Positions 12,040 through 23,319 are shown, counted from the stretch's first letter. The stretch: DNA of 64,000 nucleotides from Bolinopsis microptera (GCF_026151205.1 NC_087076.1:10578902-10642901); one strand, 5' to 3'. Program-made: numbers and translations. Notes: generated by a model not told the origin, from the sequence alone.

Positions 12040-12330
12040 GTGTTATCACGTGTTGGGCCCAAACTTATGTCGTGATCACGTGTAATTTAAAATCCTATTT
12101 TGGGTCCAAGCTTGTTAAGGGGGTCGTTAGCGAAGCTATGACGTGATCACGTGTATTTAAAAATCCTATTCTGGGTCTAAGCTTGTTAAGGGGGTCATTA
12201 GAGTTAATGGGGTCGTTAGCTATGACGTGATCACGTGTATCTAAAATCCTATTCTGGGTCTAAGCTTGTTAAGGGGGTCATTAGAGTTAAGGGGGTCGTT
12301 AGCGAAGCTATGACGTGATCACGTGTAATT
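12040..12330. promoter_or_regulatory. Array of CGTGATCACG palindromes upstream of a TATA box
   Basis: The perfect 10-bp palindrome CGTGATCACG occurs at 12071-12080, 12142-12151, 12226-12235 and 12314-12323, each followed by TGT. Each core thereby gains an overlapping CACGTG E-box. A half copy (ATCACGTG) lies near 12043. The cores sit in imperfect direct repeats of about 70-90 bp that share AAGCTTGTTAAGGGGGTC. The array ends about 35 bp before the TATA box, so it looks like a cluster of binding sites for a dimeric (for example bHLH or bZIP) factor. The binding protein is an inference. Confidence 0.6.
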
Positions 12331-12348
12331 AACAGATTCCTGATCCAG

Positions 12349-12392
12349 GGGGATACCTATATAAGCACCTGTTTCAGTATAGAGGTATCCCC
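12349..12392 (+). promoter_or_regulatory. TATA box inside an inverted repeat
   Basis: TATATAAG at 12358-12365 lies between GGGGATACCT (12349-12358) and AGGTATCCCC (12383-12392), which are perfect inverse complements. The start codon at 12427 is 62 bp beyond the TATA box, so transcription would begin near the right arm of the repeat and the mRNA leader would be very short. Confidence 0.6.
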
Positions 12393-12426
12393 AGCGCAAT
12401 AACAGCAAAAGTATACAAACCAAATC

Positions 12427-13419
12427 ATGAACGAAAACTCACACACTCAAGTAGATTGTTCGCCCCCTCGGCAACTTGATGCAACTGATTCTGATTCGTC
12501 AGAAATTTCATTTGATATCAACCCGGTTAGTAGAGCCCGTTCATTTGATTGCTTAACTAGTTCTACTCCTGATGGTGGTGCAGATGCAGGTCCCTCTACT
12601 GGTGGTCCCTCTACTGGTGGTGCAGGTCCCACTACTGGTGGTCCCTCTACTGGTGGTGCAGGTCCCACTACTGGTGGTGCTAGTCCCTCTACTGGTGGTG
12701 CTAGTCCCACTACTGGTGGTGCTAGTCCCTCTACTGGTGGTGCTAGTCCCTCTACTGGTGGTCCTTCTACTGCACCATTACCAAGAAATTTACTCAGGAA
12801 AATTTTAGATAGAAATGATAAAAATTTGATCAAGGAAACTAAAGCGGTTTTAAGATGTTATAATTCGCTTTGTTTGACACGTGGGACCGGTCGGTCTAAT
12901 GGTACTCATCTGTTACATTATCACTGTTCTAAATGTCCCCAATACAGAGACAAGTGTTTTTTTAGAGCTATTAAACACAATCTCATATGTAAACATAATG
13001 TTTTATTTAAAGGTTTGGAACGCCATCATTTGAAACATTTAAATTCCAGTACTACTTCTCGTTCTCCTCATACTGATTCTCTTCCTAGTGGTCTCGGTTC
13101 TGGTTCTCCTTCTGGTTCTCCTTCTGGTCCTCCTCCTGGTCCTCCTTCTGGTCCTCCTTCTGGTCCTCCTTCTGGTCCTCCTCCTGGTCCTCCTCTGGTC
13201 CTCCTTCTGGTCCTCCTTCTGGTCCTCCTTCTGGTCCTCCTTCTGGTCCTCCTTCTGGTCCTCCTTCTGGTCCTCCTTCTGGTCCTCCTTCTGGTCCTCC
13301 TTCTGGTCCTCCTTCTGGTCCTCCTTCTGGTCCTCCTTCTGGTCCTCCTTCTGGTCCTCCTTCTGGTCCTCCTTCTGGTCCTCCTCTGGTCCTCCTTCTG
13401 GTCCTCCTCCTGGTTTTGA
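12427..13419 (+). CDS. Low-complexity Cys/His protein with PSTGG and GPPS repeats
   Basis: The ATG at 12427 follows a TATA box and opens a 330-codon frame. Residues 1-55 are polar. Residues 55-115 are collagen-like [14 protein letters not shown] repeats. Residues 115-200 form the only ordered-looking part, basic with a Cys/His series (CYNSLC, then HYHCSKC, then DKCFF and ICKH) that could bind zinc. From about residue 220 come GPPS repeats coded by a 12-nt minisatellite. Near 13190 one unit has 11 nt, so the frame switches from GPPS to LVLL and ends at 13419; a second 11-nt unit lies near 13385. GPPS coding continues in the shifted frames up to the N gap, so the true 3' end is unknown. No family is recognised. 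It might be a host gene or belong to an integrated mobile element. Confidence 0.6.
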   Translation: MNENSHTQVDCSPPRQLDATDSDSSEISFDINPVSRARSFDCLTSSTPDGGADAGPSTGGPSTGGAGPTTGGPSTGGAGPTTGGASPSTGGASPTTGGASPSTGGASPSTGGPSTAPLPRNLLRKILDRNDKNLIKETKAVLRCYNSLCLTRGTGRSNGTHLLHYHCSKCPQYRDKCFFRAIKHNLICKHNVLFKGLERHHLKHLNSSTTSRSPHTDSLPSGLGSGSPSGSPSGPPPGPPSGPPSGPPSGPPPGPPLVLLLVLLLVLLLVLLLVLLLVLLLVLLLVLLLVLLLVLLLVLLLVLLLVLLLVLLLVLLLVLLWSSFWSSSWF

Positions 13420-13562
13420 TTCTCCTCCTCCTGGTTTTTGCCCAATCCCTCTCGGTTCTGGTCCTCCTTCTGGTCCTCCTTCTGGTCCTCCTTCTGGTCC
13501 TCCTTCTGGTCCTCCTTCTGGTCCTCCTTCTGGTCCTCCTTCTGGTCCTCCTTATGGTCCTC
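13100..13562. repeat. 12-nt minisatellite (GGTCCTCCTTCT), up to the gap
   Basis: More than 30 units of GGTCCTCCTTCT encode GPPS in one frame, LVLL in the second and WSSF in the third, with RRTR on the other strand. Two units lack one base. The array is cut by the N gap, so its true length is not known. Confidence 0.95.
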
Positions 13563-13662
13563 NNNNNNNNNNNNNNNNNNNNNNNNNNNNNNNNNNNNNN
13601 NNNNNNNNNNNNNNNNNNNNNNNNNNNNNNNNNNNNNNNNNNNNNNNNNNNNNNNNNNNNNN
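13563..13662. other. Assembly gap (100 N)
   Basis: Exactly 100 N, a conventional placeholder length, directly after the GPPS minisatellite. The repeat probably defeated assembly. Confidence 0.99.
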
Positions 13663-15439
13663 CGGTATTTTCATTGTCTCCTCAGGCATCAAGGCATGTT
13701 CTCTTCTTCTTCTACTATGGTTGCTAGTTTCTATCCTAAAAACGGAGGTCATGTTCCCACAGTGTGAAGTGGTAGTAGCAATACCGCACAAGGTTGAAAA
13801 AGTGCGGCATATTGTATTGGCTGTCTGGATTTGATATAACAGTTGGGTCTTGTACTTGCACGTAGGCATCGGAAAGCAATACTCATTTTGAGTAGCTGGC
13901 TGACGTATTTGAGACAATAATAGCAAAATCAAGTTCCCTCATAATTACTAGGAAAAGGGAGTTCTGAAGCTCTTTTTTTGGATTACATCAACGGATTATA
14001 CTTACTTGGAAAAATATTATTATTTAGGTGGTAGTTCCCAAACGGCTACAGTTTGATTTTGATTCCACGAGTCAGTACTGTTGTAAACGATATACCAATT
14101 TTCCCTGATTTTCCGGCCACAATTCAGTCTCAAGTATGTTGCAAATCTATCTGCCCTGTCAAATTTAAGAAATTTCCAGGTAGGTATTTCATGTCCCTTA
14201 CTCCCTTAATGAAACACAATCATTTGTAAACAGAAGGAAACGTTTTCAGAAGTTTACATATTAAATTTAAAATCTGCGCTAAACTGTTATAATTAATATA
14301 ATTAATACAGTAGTTTGGGCCAATATGCCTTTACAGCATAATAAATTGTATATCTCATGTTCATGCAAATTATATACAACTGATCGCCTCTATCTGAAAA
14401 AGTAAAATCTGCGGGCTAATGAGGATTCCACAATTTAAATTGTATTAGACTAAGTTCAGCTGGTGTGTTGAAGTAAAATTGAAGGGTTTGATAATTTATG
14501 TTTATGCATGCTTGATGGTTATTTGTCTTTGTCCAATCACTGGCCTCATCTAGTCCGAGATGTTGCATTACTCGTACATGACACTCATATATCCCAAGTT
14601 ATGATAAGTCACGAATACCGAAACAAACTCGAAGATGGATTCTGACCATAATTAAATATTTGGTGCGTTGCTGATTTAAGTGACTCTCCTTTTTCTAGGC
14701 TTCGTAATTTTGCACTAAATTTCTTTATTCAACCTGCTCACTCTTAATATTAATAACCATTGAATACCGAATACTGTTAGGCAAATTTATAACATCTCAA
14801 TGGCCTTCATTAAAAAAAAAGGTTCGCCATGCTCTACCTTTGTTTCAAACTTTAAGTATTAAGGTTCACCAGTAAGGAGGATAACCTACCAGTTTAATCA
14901 GCAGTATATGCAACTTCCACTATCATTCCGTCCGGTATCACAGTCAGTTCACCCAGTCCCCTTGGCCTTAACAAGGACGTTACGTTACAACAATGAGTTA
15001 AATCATTCTATCAGCTGTGATAATTTCCTTTAATCAGTAGCGGCCACTAGCGCCAGCGGTCAGTCTGACCAATAACTGTAGGTCTAGGGATTGGACGACG
15101 ACGTGTCACTTTAGAGTCTCAGTGCCATGATACGTGATGCCTGATTCTGGGGATGAGGTAGTGCCAGAAACTGTTAAACCAATGGAGGACCTTCACTTTA
15201 CAACGTGATGGGATTGAATTTTAATTAAATTTGAGGCTCGACGCCGACTAACGACATGAACTTTTATTAAATCGCTCGCCCAAAAATTATCCCGTGACTT
15301 TGGTTTTTATGGTTTTGCAGCCGAACATTACGGTTTTACATAAACCCTAGGCCCAACCCTAGGCCTAATCATAACCCCGAAGCTATCCATAACCCTAACC
15401 ACAACCCTAACTAGGAGTAGGAGGTGCACGATAAAAATA
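13663..15439. other. Stretch without recognised features
   Basis: AT-rich sequence with no convincing exon, terminator or repeat. Bases 15340-15415 contain scattered CCCTAA-like words (CCCTAGG, AACCCTAACC), too irregular for telomeric repeat. Confidence 0.4.
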
Positions 15440-18400
15440 AACAGGCGTGCTATGTGCTAAATCATTTTTTACTGGGCGGCGCTCAGCAGCTGTCATTCCG
15501 TCAAATCTCTATTCGTTTATTTTTATGAACATAATTGATAATAGCCTGGGGTCCATTAGTATTACCAGGTAAAATCATTTTACACTCCAGTCTCCACACT
15601 CGATTTTCGAAATTGTTCTAAAAAGGCCCCCGTCACGTCGATCACTCGATCGCGTTCGACAGTTGATTCACGATGTCAATCCTTCGCATCTCGCCGATCT
15701 GTGGTTGCGAGAAGCATTATTTGATGCGCGCGCGACCCAGTAGTGCATCGCGCTACAAGTTCGACAGTTACCTGGGGACCTCAGGCTATCATGTTCATAT
15801 TAGAGATTCGGCGGAATGACAGGCTGAGCGCGGCCCAGTAAGTTCGACAGTTGAAACCAAATTCAAACTTGAATCGATATAATATATTTTCAGACTGCAG
15901 ACGCTGATTCCGAATCACCCCTGGCCTAATAGTAATAGTAGTATTTAATGGCGCGCGGCGTTTGGAGCAAAAGTAGGTGTAAAAGTCGCGTAATTTGACG
16001 AAATTCGTTGATTTTTGTTGTATTATTCTGCCACATCTTCAGTTCCTTGAATGAGATCATTCTGAAAATTTGCGAAGACCTTCCAATAAGGCTTTTACAA
16101 CTGTCCGAAAAATTTGGTGGATATCAGAGTTGATATGGTGATCAAAATGGGGGAAAATACGCTGCTTTTAGCTGTAACATATTGTTTGATGGTTGGATAT
16201 GCTTTAAATTTTTCGGACAGCTTCCTTGTAAGTCTATGAGTAAGCTTATGAACATAATAGCCTGAGGTCCCCAGGTAAAGAATTTTTTGTCTCTGATTTT
16301 GATAAATTTGGTACCAAAAGTTGCCTTTAACTGTGAATAATGAAAATTCACCGTGTAGCACGATAACGTCGAAATGTATGTGAGCCTCCTGTGCATTGCA
16401 AAAGTGTACAAAGGACGAAAAATGGTTAATTTATTGCATAAAATGCCTATAACTCCTAAAATATTAAATATTTTGAAATAATTCTTACAGGATCGTAATA
16501 CTAATGAGCTTGAATTGTGAAAGTTATAGGCCAAAAACTAAAAATTTGCGCAAAAAAGCACGCGCGGCGAACAAGCGCTGTGTAGCATTTTTAGCAAAAA
16601 TTGATACACGGTGAATTTATTTTATTCACATTTTAAACAACTTTTGGTACTAAATTTATTGAAATCGGAAAAAAAAGTTCTGTGCTCGCGCTTGGCGCTT
16701 ATTACACTTAACTGACACTTAACTGACTAAATGGGAGTCACGAGTCGCACGACGTGATTCAAATCTTTTTCACAATAGTCAATACCAAATTTGTTATACC
16801 TTTTTAGAATGATCTGTGAGTTTCGTTAATTTACAATATCTATATCAGATATTAATCCTTCGCAGCTCGGCAAGGCCCAATGGTTCATTTTACCGATCTT
16901 GCAAGAAGCATTAGTGGATGCGCGGCGCGGCCCAGTGGTGCATCGCGCTTTAAAGAGTTTCGCTTAGGTTGTAAGTGCCATATTCAATGACGCGCGGCTT
17001 TTGGTCATGGAGCTTCAGTAATTGTCAAAGGTCAGCGCTTATGTGTAATTGTATTGTGCATGTATTGCGCGAGCGATTTTCAATCGCGTGCCCTAAAATC
17101 GAGTCTAAAAATTTATCTTCTCCTACATTTTTTGAGCAATCACCTTGAAACTTTTAGGATATGTTTGATGTTGTAAGGACCATTTACAAGATTCTGGTCT
17201 ATCAGAATTTTAAGATAGGCCTTAGAAAATTTTGTATTCGATTTTGAAAATCTTGGACGTAGAAAAATCTTGTATCACGTGCGACCCCCATGGTCGCTTC
17301 ACTATAGTTTCTACGATACAGGGGAGCCGCGCACTCGTGCGTGGCGGGTCATACAACGTATGACAAGAAAAATCGTCAAAAAACGAGGTCCAAGATTTTC
17401 AAAAACGAATTAAAAATTTTCTAAGGCCTATCTTAAAATAGGGGGTGCACGATAAAAATAAACTTGCTCGGAGTTTAAAAAATTTTGTACCACTGTTTTC
17501 TAGAAACTGTGAGAATTTTCACAATACCAAATTTGTCATACCTTTTTGGAAAGATCAGTGAGTTTCGCCCAGGTGCCATATTTGATGGTGCGCGGCTTTT
17601 GGAGCAAAAGTAGCTGTAAAAGTCGCGTAATTTGACCAAATTCGTTGATTTTTGTCGTATTTTGACGTATTATTCGGATATATCTTCGGTTCCTTAAATG
17701 AGATCATTCTGAAAATTGGCGACGACCTTCCAATAGGGCTTTCACAACTGTCCGAAAAATTTGGTGGATATCGGAGTTGATATAGTGATCAAAATGGGGC
17801 AAAATACGCTGCTTTTAGCTGTAACATAATGTCTGATGGTTGGATATGCTTTATATTTTTCGGACACTTTCCTTGTAAGTCTATGAGTAAGCTTACCAAT
17901 TTTTGTTGCAATTGGAGGTTGGGAAGGATACTCAATATCTATTTGTTTGAAGAAAATTGTGCTGGCCGAAATTAGCGCTAAAAAACCTTGTATCACGTTG
18001 CGACCCCCACGGTCGTTTCACTATGGTGATACAGGGGGAGCCGCGCACTTCGTGCGCGGCGGGTCATACAACGTATGACAAAAAAAACATCCTACAGTCG
18101 GCACGCGCAGCTCACTGTCGATGGCGCACTACCTACTTAAAATTCTGATAGACCAGAATCTTCTAAATGGCCCTTAGAACATATCATGAAAGTTTCAAGG
18201 TGATTGCTCAAAAAATGTAGGAGAAGATAGATTTCGCAGAGCAACGATCTCGATGGGTTGACACCGTCAATCAAGTTTCAAGGTGATTGTTCAAAAAATG
18301 TAGGAGAAGATAGATTTTTAGACTCGATTTTCAGGGCATGCAATTAAAAATTAAAAATAGATTTAAATCTTGAGGCCTTTGGCTATACTAGAGAATACTT

Positions 18401-18715
18401 TCTTAGATATTTTGGACAGTTTTTAATATTGGTAATGTTAATGAATTGTAATTGATTGATAAGTAATATTTACGACGCCCGTGGCCAGTTTTCAAAAAAA
18501 TTAAAAATCGCCCGCGCAATACAATTGCAGTATTGTAGTATTACACATGAGCGCTGACCTTTAATTGACGATGTCAATTCATGGCAGCTCGGCGCGGCAC
18601 AGTAACGCATCGCGCTACAACGCTGACCTTAGATTACCTAGGGACCTCAGGCTATTATGTTCATAAATAGAGATTCGGCGGAATGACAGGCTGAGCGCGG
18701 CCCAATAAACCTTAG
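15440..18715. mobile_element. Nest of foldback (long inverted repeat) elements
   Basis: This block is built from repeated modules. (1) Bases 15470-15580 match 15768-15842 in inverse orientation, sharing TTACTGGGC, GCGCTCAGC, TGTCATTCCG and the AGCCTGRGGTCC module. (2) The right-hand module recurs directly at 18568-18715, and a piece of it inversely at 16250-16283. (3) About 300 bp at 15957-16250 recur directly at 17588-17893 (GGAGCAAAAGTAG through TCTATGAGTAAGCTTA). (4) A long inverted repeat spans 17029-18562. No transposase is encoded, so these look like non-autonomous DNA or foldback elements inserted into one another. Confidence 0.7.
17029..18562. mobile_element. Foldback element with arms of over 150 bp
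   Basis: The left arm (17029-17215) and right arm (18136-18562) are inverse copies. AAAGGTCAGCGCT near 17027 pairs with AGCGCTGACCTTT near 18550. The TCTTCTCCTACATTTTTTGA stretch near 17118 pairs with its complements near 18217 and 18300. TTCTGGTCTATCAGAATTTT near 17193 pairs with its complement near 18139. Inside, a second inverted repeat (17219-17258 with 17390-17432, GGCCTTAGAAAATTTT) encloses a GC hairpin. That hairpin also recurs near 18030, where its stem is perfect (GCCGCGCAC/GTGCGCGGC). Confidence 0.7.
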
Positions 18716-19959
18716 AGAGTTAGACTGGCGATAAATTTGAAATTCGGCTAACAAAATATTTTCCCATGGGACCAAAAGCAACTGATAGATATCATTCCCC
18801 TCTATCAGAAACAACTATATAAAAATCAATTTCGAGCGAAATTTCATAAAGACCCGGCCCCCTGCCTCCTTAATTGTTTTGGACATAACGATCAAACGGT
18901 TTCGATGGTTCAGAGGAAACTGATGTTTATGTTGGTCGTCTCCCGATGGATTTTGTTTCAAGACATCTTGGACTACTTCCATTATTTTCGGAGAAAAGTA
19001 GCATTTTTAACTACCATATCTATCAGAACGATGCTTTGCAATATATTGTTACGTAAAATTCTGCCAAGTGCACATATGCATGATAATAAGCGGACGGGCA
19101 ATGGACATGGCAATATTAAAGCTAACCAGATCATGCATGCATGCAGGGCAGATTATGAATATAATTAATGCGCGCGCGCACACTTCCGTGCGCGTTTCAG
19201 TCGGCCTTTGTATTCGACAAAACGAATAAAACGAGCAATACGAGAGATCTCAAACAGTTTATCGTCATCACCATAGGACACGTAAAACCAGACGAGTTTA
19301 TGTAAAATGAAACGAAATTATTTTCAAAACACATATTTACAGGCAACATAGTACACTGTCCTTCTTGAAAATTATCTTAAGATCGCGAAATTACATATTT
19401 TCAAAAGCACTCTGCGTTTGAAGCAGTTAATCCTTACGTCAAGATCCTTTCGTAACAAAATGCATTAAAGTTAGCCACAAATGTTTTACTGATCCACGAA
19501 TTCGAATCATTATGATGGCATTTGTTCTTAAATATTCAACATTGCAAAAAGGTAATTGCTATCACAATTCTAAATAAATTACCTACAGTAGATTGGGATA
19601 CATCTGAAAAGCCTGCAATAATTTAATAAACTCTAAGCATTTTGAAAATTGAAACAATCAATCTGCTTTTTCTCGCAGTGTAAGTACGACATTGTGACAA
19701 TAATTTTGGCGTTTATTCGAACAATTTGAAATGAAAATACTTACTTTTTCATTTTTTTTGACAATTAGTCAGTCTTCTGTTTTTTTTTTTGTAAAAATGC
19801 GGCAGAAACATAATCAAATAATCTTGCAAACAATTTGATAACATGGTTCATGATGGATATGTTCATATAAATCGTCATTTTTAATCGAAAATGCCCTACA
19901 AATTCTTAATCGTATAAAAACATGCGTTTTCTCCTAAACTACAAAAGAATTTGTCGTTA
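18716..19959. other. AT-rich spacer 3' of LARP6
   Basis: Mostly featureless. Bases 19167-19195 hold a CG-rich hairpin-like piece (GCGCGCGCGCACACTTCCGT, then GCGCG). The 3' UTR of LARP6 must lie immediately left of 19960, but its end is not clear. Confidence 0.4.
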
Positions 19960-21249
19960 TCAGTTATTACGGTGTCCGAATCCCCTGGACCCGTCAGGAC
20001 CCCTAGGTTCTCGAGTCAAAACCATTGCGATCAAGGCGGGGCCGTTTGCGTGACTCTTCTCGTGGGCAAGGCGCTGACCCAGATACGAATTAGCAGAGGG
20101 GCTGCAGCTGAAACTGTCGCTGTACGATCCTGCGGTTCCAGACCGCGTGACTGAGGACCGGCTTGAGTAGGAATGAGGAGACTTCTCGGGGCGTTTCACG
20201 ATGTGACTTTGTGGCGAGGAGCCAGCAGTGGGTGACGTGCCACTTATTGACATTCCAAACATTTGCTTTGGAAGACTCTTTGCCATACCATACCCGTTGC
20301 TGTCACGTGGCACGCCCGTGCTGTGGTTCAGAGAGTACGCCATAGCACAGTGCTCTGAAGACTTCCTTACTTTGGGACCATGCATTATCTTGTCGGCACC
20401 CAACTGTTTCTGCTGTCTTGTCCTCAACAGCTGCACTTGAGAGGAGCTCCTCCAGTTGTTACTGTCAGACAGCTTCAGAACAGCCAGCTCTGCCGCCTCC
20501 ACTGTCTCAAACTCCACAGCAACCATGTCAGCGGTGGGGCTGCCTCGCCACCCTGGTAAGTGCAAACTGGTGATGTCGTCAGGGTACGGTTTACCTGGCG
20601 ACAAAAACCTAACCAGAGTCACCCGACCAAATCCTTTAAAATAGTCCTTCACACAATCAACACTACGTTCAGAGAGCGGCAAGTTGCTGGCCATCACTGT
20701 TTTATCTGCAAACTGGTCACTTTTCTTGGGTATCGGGTGCTTCCGACGCACCATCTTTTTATCCGTCGAAACTTTCAGCTGAGTGGACTCCTGCAGGACC
20801 TTGGAAACAGCTTTCCAATCTTGAGTCAAAGCTTGTATCTTGCGAAATGACGTGATCCACTTTATTGATACGTAACCCATTTCATTTCGACGAATCTGCT
20901 TCGCGAGCTCCTTATCCTTGGTGACGTTGGCGTCGCTGAAGTAAAATTCGACCTGTTCCAAGATCTTCGCCTTAGTGACGTGATCCAGTTCCGTGATAGG
21001 CGTGCCACTTGGTGTGTTAGGGGTGTTACTAATGCTGTTGTTATTGCTGTTGTTGTTGTTGTTGATGACGCTGTGCTTGTTGTTATCTAGAGCAATGTTG
21101 GTGGTAGTTGGAGGGGTCAAGAGGTCCGGTTCCTTGATCATGAGATCACCTACTGTGGACTTGTCCGGTCCCTCTTCAGTGTCTGCTCCTGCCACAATCT
21201 TACCTGAGAGAGGGGATGGTTTTACTTCTATGTTTTCCAAGGAAATTAC
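19960..21249 (-). CDS. LARP6: La-related protein 6 (LARP6), main 3' exon
   Basis: LARP6 proteins bind RNA stem-loops, classically in collagen mRNA 5' UTRs, through a La motif and an adjacent RRM. The exon runs from an acceptor (AAAAATAG) at 21250 to the stop at 19960. Counting from 21240, residues 84-168 form the La motif (EQVEFYFSDANVTKDKEL, then GYVSIKWITSFRKI). Residues 178-275 form the divergent LARP6 RRM (DKTVMASNLP, then the GFGRVTLVRFLSPGK segment). The last 26 residues are the SUZ-C/LSA-type tail (LTREPRGPDGSRGF). The N-terminal part has an Asn/Ser run (57-73). This exon has no ATG before the La motif region that fits an initiator, so at least one 5' exon is needed; a candidate lies at 21622-21700. 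Family assignment is firm from the La motif, RRM and C-terminal signature together. Confidence 0.92.
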   Translation of the reverse strand, partial: VISLENIEVKPSPLSGKIVAGADTEEGPDKSTVGDLMIKEPDLLTPPTTTNIALDNNKHSVINNNNNSNNNSISNTPNTPSGTPITELDHVTKAKILEQVEFYFSDANVTKDKELAKQIRRNEMGYVSIKWITSFRKIQALTQDWKAVSKVLQESTQLKVSTDKKMVRRKHPIPKKSDQFADKTVMASNLPLSERSVDCVKDYFKGFGRVTLVRFLSPGKPYPDDITSLHLPGWRGSPTADMVAVEFETVEAAELAVLKLSDSNNWRSSSQVQLLRTRQQKQLGADKIMHGPKVRKSSEHCAMAYSLNHSTGVPRDSNGYGMAKSLPKQMFGMSISGTSPTAGSSPQSHIVKRPEKSPHSYSSRSSVTRSGTAGSYSDSFSCSPSANSYLGQRLAHEKSHANGPALIAMVLTREPRGPDGSRGFGHRNN

Positions 21250-21621
21250 CTATTTTTGATTTGTAGTCAAGGACATTGAGATAAATCGCTGATATCCATG
21301 ATAATGAGTTATTGCAAAGAAAAGGATAACATTTGGAATTTTAATAATTTCTCACAGGAAACATTCATTGAAACGGAATAGCCAACTGAAGAAGTCATTA
21401 CGTCAAATTATAAATGGTACTGGAGTGCTACTCAAAATAAGATTATTGTAACGAATGTTTACGATACAAAATATGTACTGACGGTTAGTCATAATATTGG
21501 AGGCATGGATAATTAGTTAACAATACAATTAATGTACATATCTTAATAAGTTAAAAACATAATTAGTGTACACTGTACATATATAATTATCAATTATTAA
21601 TAATTTTATTGATTTACTAAC

Positions 21622-21700
21622 GGTTGTCCATAGTATTGGAGGCATTGAAGTCCAGGTCATCGAACTGAAACAACGTCTCGGCAGTGTAGAACCCCTCCAT
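21622..21700 (-). CDS. LARP6: Candidate first coding exon of LARP6
   Basis: On the minus strand an ATG at 21700 opens MEGFYTAETLFQFDDLDF and 8 more residues, ending at a GTTAGTAAA donor after 21622. It reads like an N-terminal exon, but joined directly to the acceptor at 21250 it is in the wrong phase. An unseen middle exon, another donor or another gene is possible. A partial copy of its 3' half (CCTCCAATAYTATG) lies near 21490-21515. Confidence 0.4.
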
Positions 21701-22183
21701 GCTTAATAAAGTTACGTAGATTATTAAAGCGTTAATTAATGAAATAATAATATATTACACGCTACATTTACATTTTACATGTCCATTTCAATCACATTTA
21801 GAGTTATTTGGATTCCTAATGTCAATATGTCAAAATTTTGAGCGTCAACTTTGATCAGACTTTCTTTTTATACACGTTCAAAACAATGAAATTCGTAATA
21901 ACCTAATAAGCTTACGAATGTGATTTATACAAATAAGTTAGGAAAAAAATTGACTTAATCGCATCAGACAAGTAATGGAAATAAAAATGAGGTATTACCA
22001 ACAAACAACGAAAGTAAGTTTCCTACAGAACAAAATATGATGACCAAAATTCCAGCTAGAACACCTCAAGATAACGTGATAAATATTTTGAAACCTGATC
22101 TCCTTGCTGGCTACACTACAGTCCACTTTCCTCACTTGGCATCTCGCCAATAAATTACAACATGACACACAGCAGAGAAGATT

Positions 22184-23207
22184 CTAGAATTTAGCCTCAG
22201 GGAAGGACTGCACGTCGCCCGATACCATGTACATCTTCTTGAGACGTTCCAGCTGGAGCTGCTGTTCGGCCACGTCCTTCTCGCTAACGTCAACCATGTC
22301 TCCCTTATCAACTGCCAGTGCCTTGTATTGGGACAGCTTCTCTGCGAACAGGGCTGCTATCGGGTCCTGAGATCCCGTGCTGAGTAAAGATATGAATAAT
22401 TAATAATATCAGGTGTTTTCACTTTTAACCTTTAAACTTTTAATGTATACTAAATAAAAGGATACTTTAAACCTACTTCGTCTTCAAAAACTGTAAAATA
22501 AACTTTACTTAATTTTTCCCGGAGCAAGTAAATTAAAAAACACTTTGCAGAATGCCGCATGGTACCAGCGCTAAAAAGTAAATTGCAGACTGAATCGATA
22601 TATATTAATCCATATTTGGTGTATATTATTTTTTAGGCATGGAACTCAAAACGTGTCTCTTTTATAGAAACCAACTACATACCTGCAGTCTCTCTCAAGC
22701 AAGGGGTGCAAATAACTGAGCATATTGCAGCAATGTTGGGAAGCTGTTCTATAATGGCTATAATATCGTAGTTAATAACTTGGGTGCAGCGTTTGCAGCT
22801 TGCAACTGTAAACAAAATGCTAATACATTGTGCAATATCTAAGAGCGCAGTACTGTTTCATGCATTTGAAGGGGCAAGCTAGGGAGGCCATTATATATAT
22901 TATATAATAATGCAGTGGATCCAGCGACTTGCGATATTACCTGCAAGAGGAGAGAAAGATCTACTGGTTGATTTCTACCTTAACAATCATATCATTCCGA
23001 CTTACTGTGTTATTGCAGGTTCAAGGTCAGCCGTCAGCGCTCATATTATCAGAATTTAATAAAATCATTCTTACAGAAGTGCGATTTTCCAAAAATAAAT
23101 ACCTAAAATGTTTGGTGAGGACGTAAAGTAAGATGTTGCAATTACCTCATGTGTCTAAGAGCAGGAAGTGTTTGAAGAGCTTTTCGTAGAGACATGGTAA
23201 GAGACAT
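22184..23207 (-). CDS. ATP5PF: ATP synthase-coupling factor 6, mitochondrial (F6)
   Basis: F6 is a peripheral-stalk subunit of mitochondrial ATP synthase that links F1 to Fo. Two minus-strand exons join cleanly: 23207-23146 (ATG to a GTAATTG donor) and 22379-22184 (acceptor TTACTCAG to TAG), 258 nt in total or 85 aa. Residues 1-21 form a mitochondrial presequence (MSLTMSLRKALQTLPALRHM, basic and without acids), with a likely cleavage before or near Ser-Thr. The mature part has the F6 signature: DPIAALFAEKLSQYK, then the LQLERLKKMYMVSGD helix and FPEAKF at the C-terminus. It is shorter than vertebrate F6 because the extra tail after the FPxFKF motif is missing. The exact phase match and the presequence make this a firm call. 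Confidence 0.9.
22380..23145 (-). other. ATP5PF intron
   Basis: Intron of 766 bp with GT-AG ends. Nothing else is recognised; a 65-codon plus-strand frame near 22929 has no coding features. Confidence 0.7.
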
Positions 23208-23319
23208 CACACTAGTTCTGGAATAAAAAGTCAGTACAGGGGAATTTCATGACCAATTGTAATCTGAGCAATATTAAATATATTATTATATAATAGATTA
23301 CAGATACATCGATACGGTA

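Noticed and set aside
13068-13445. RRTR-repeat protein on the minus strand
   Set aside because: It is the reverse of the GPPS minisatellite; all frames of the 12-nt unit are open.
15340-15420. Internal telomere repeat (CCCTAA)n
   Set aside because: Only irregular words such as CCCTAGG and AACCCTAACC; no run of exact units.
16095-16534. Minus-strand frames of 88 and 130 codons in the foldback nest
   Set aside because: The same text recurs at 17.7-18.0 kb as part of a 300-bp DNA repeat; there are no protein motifs.
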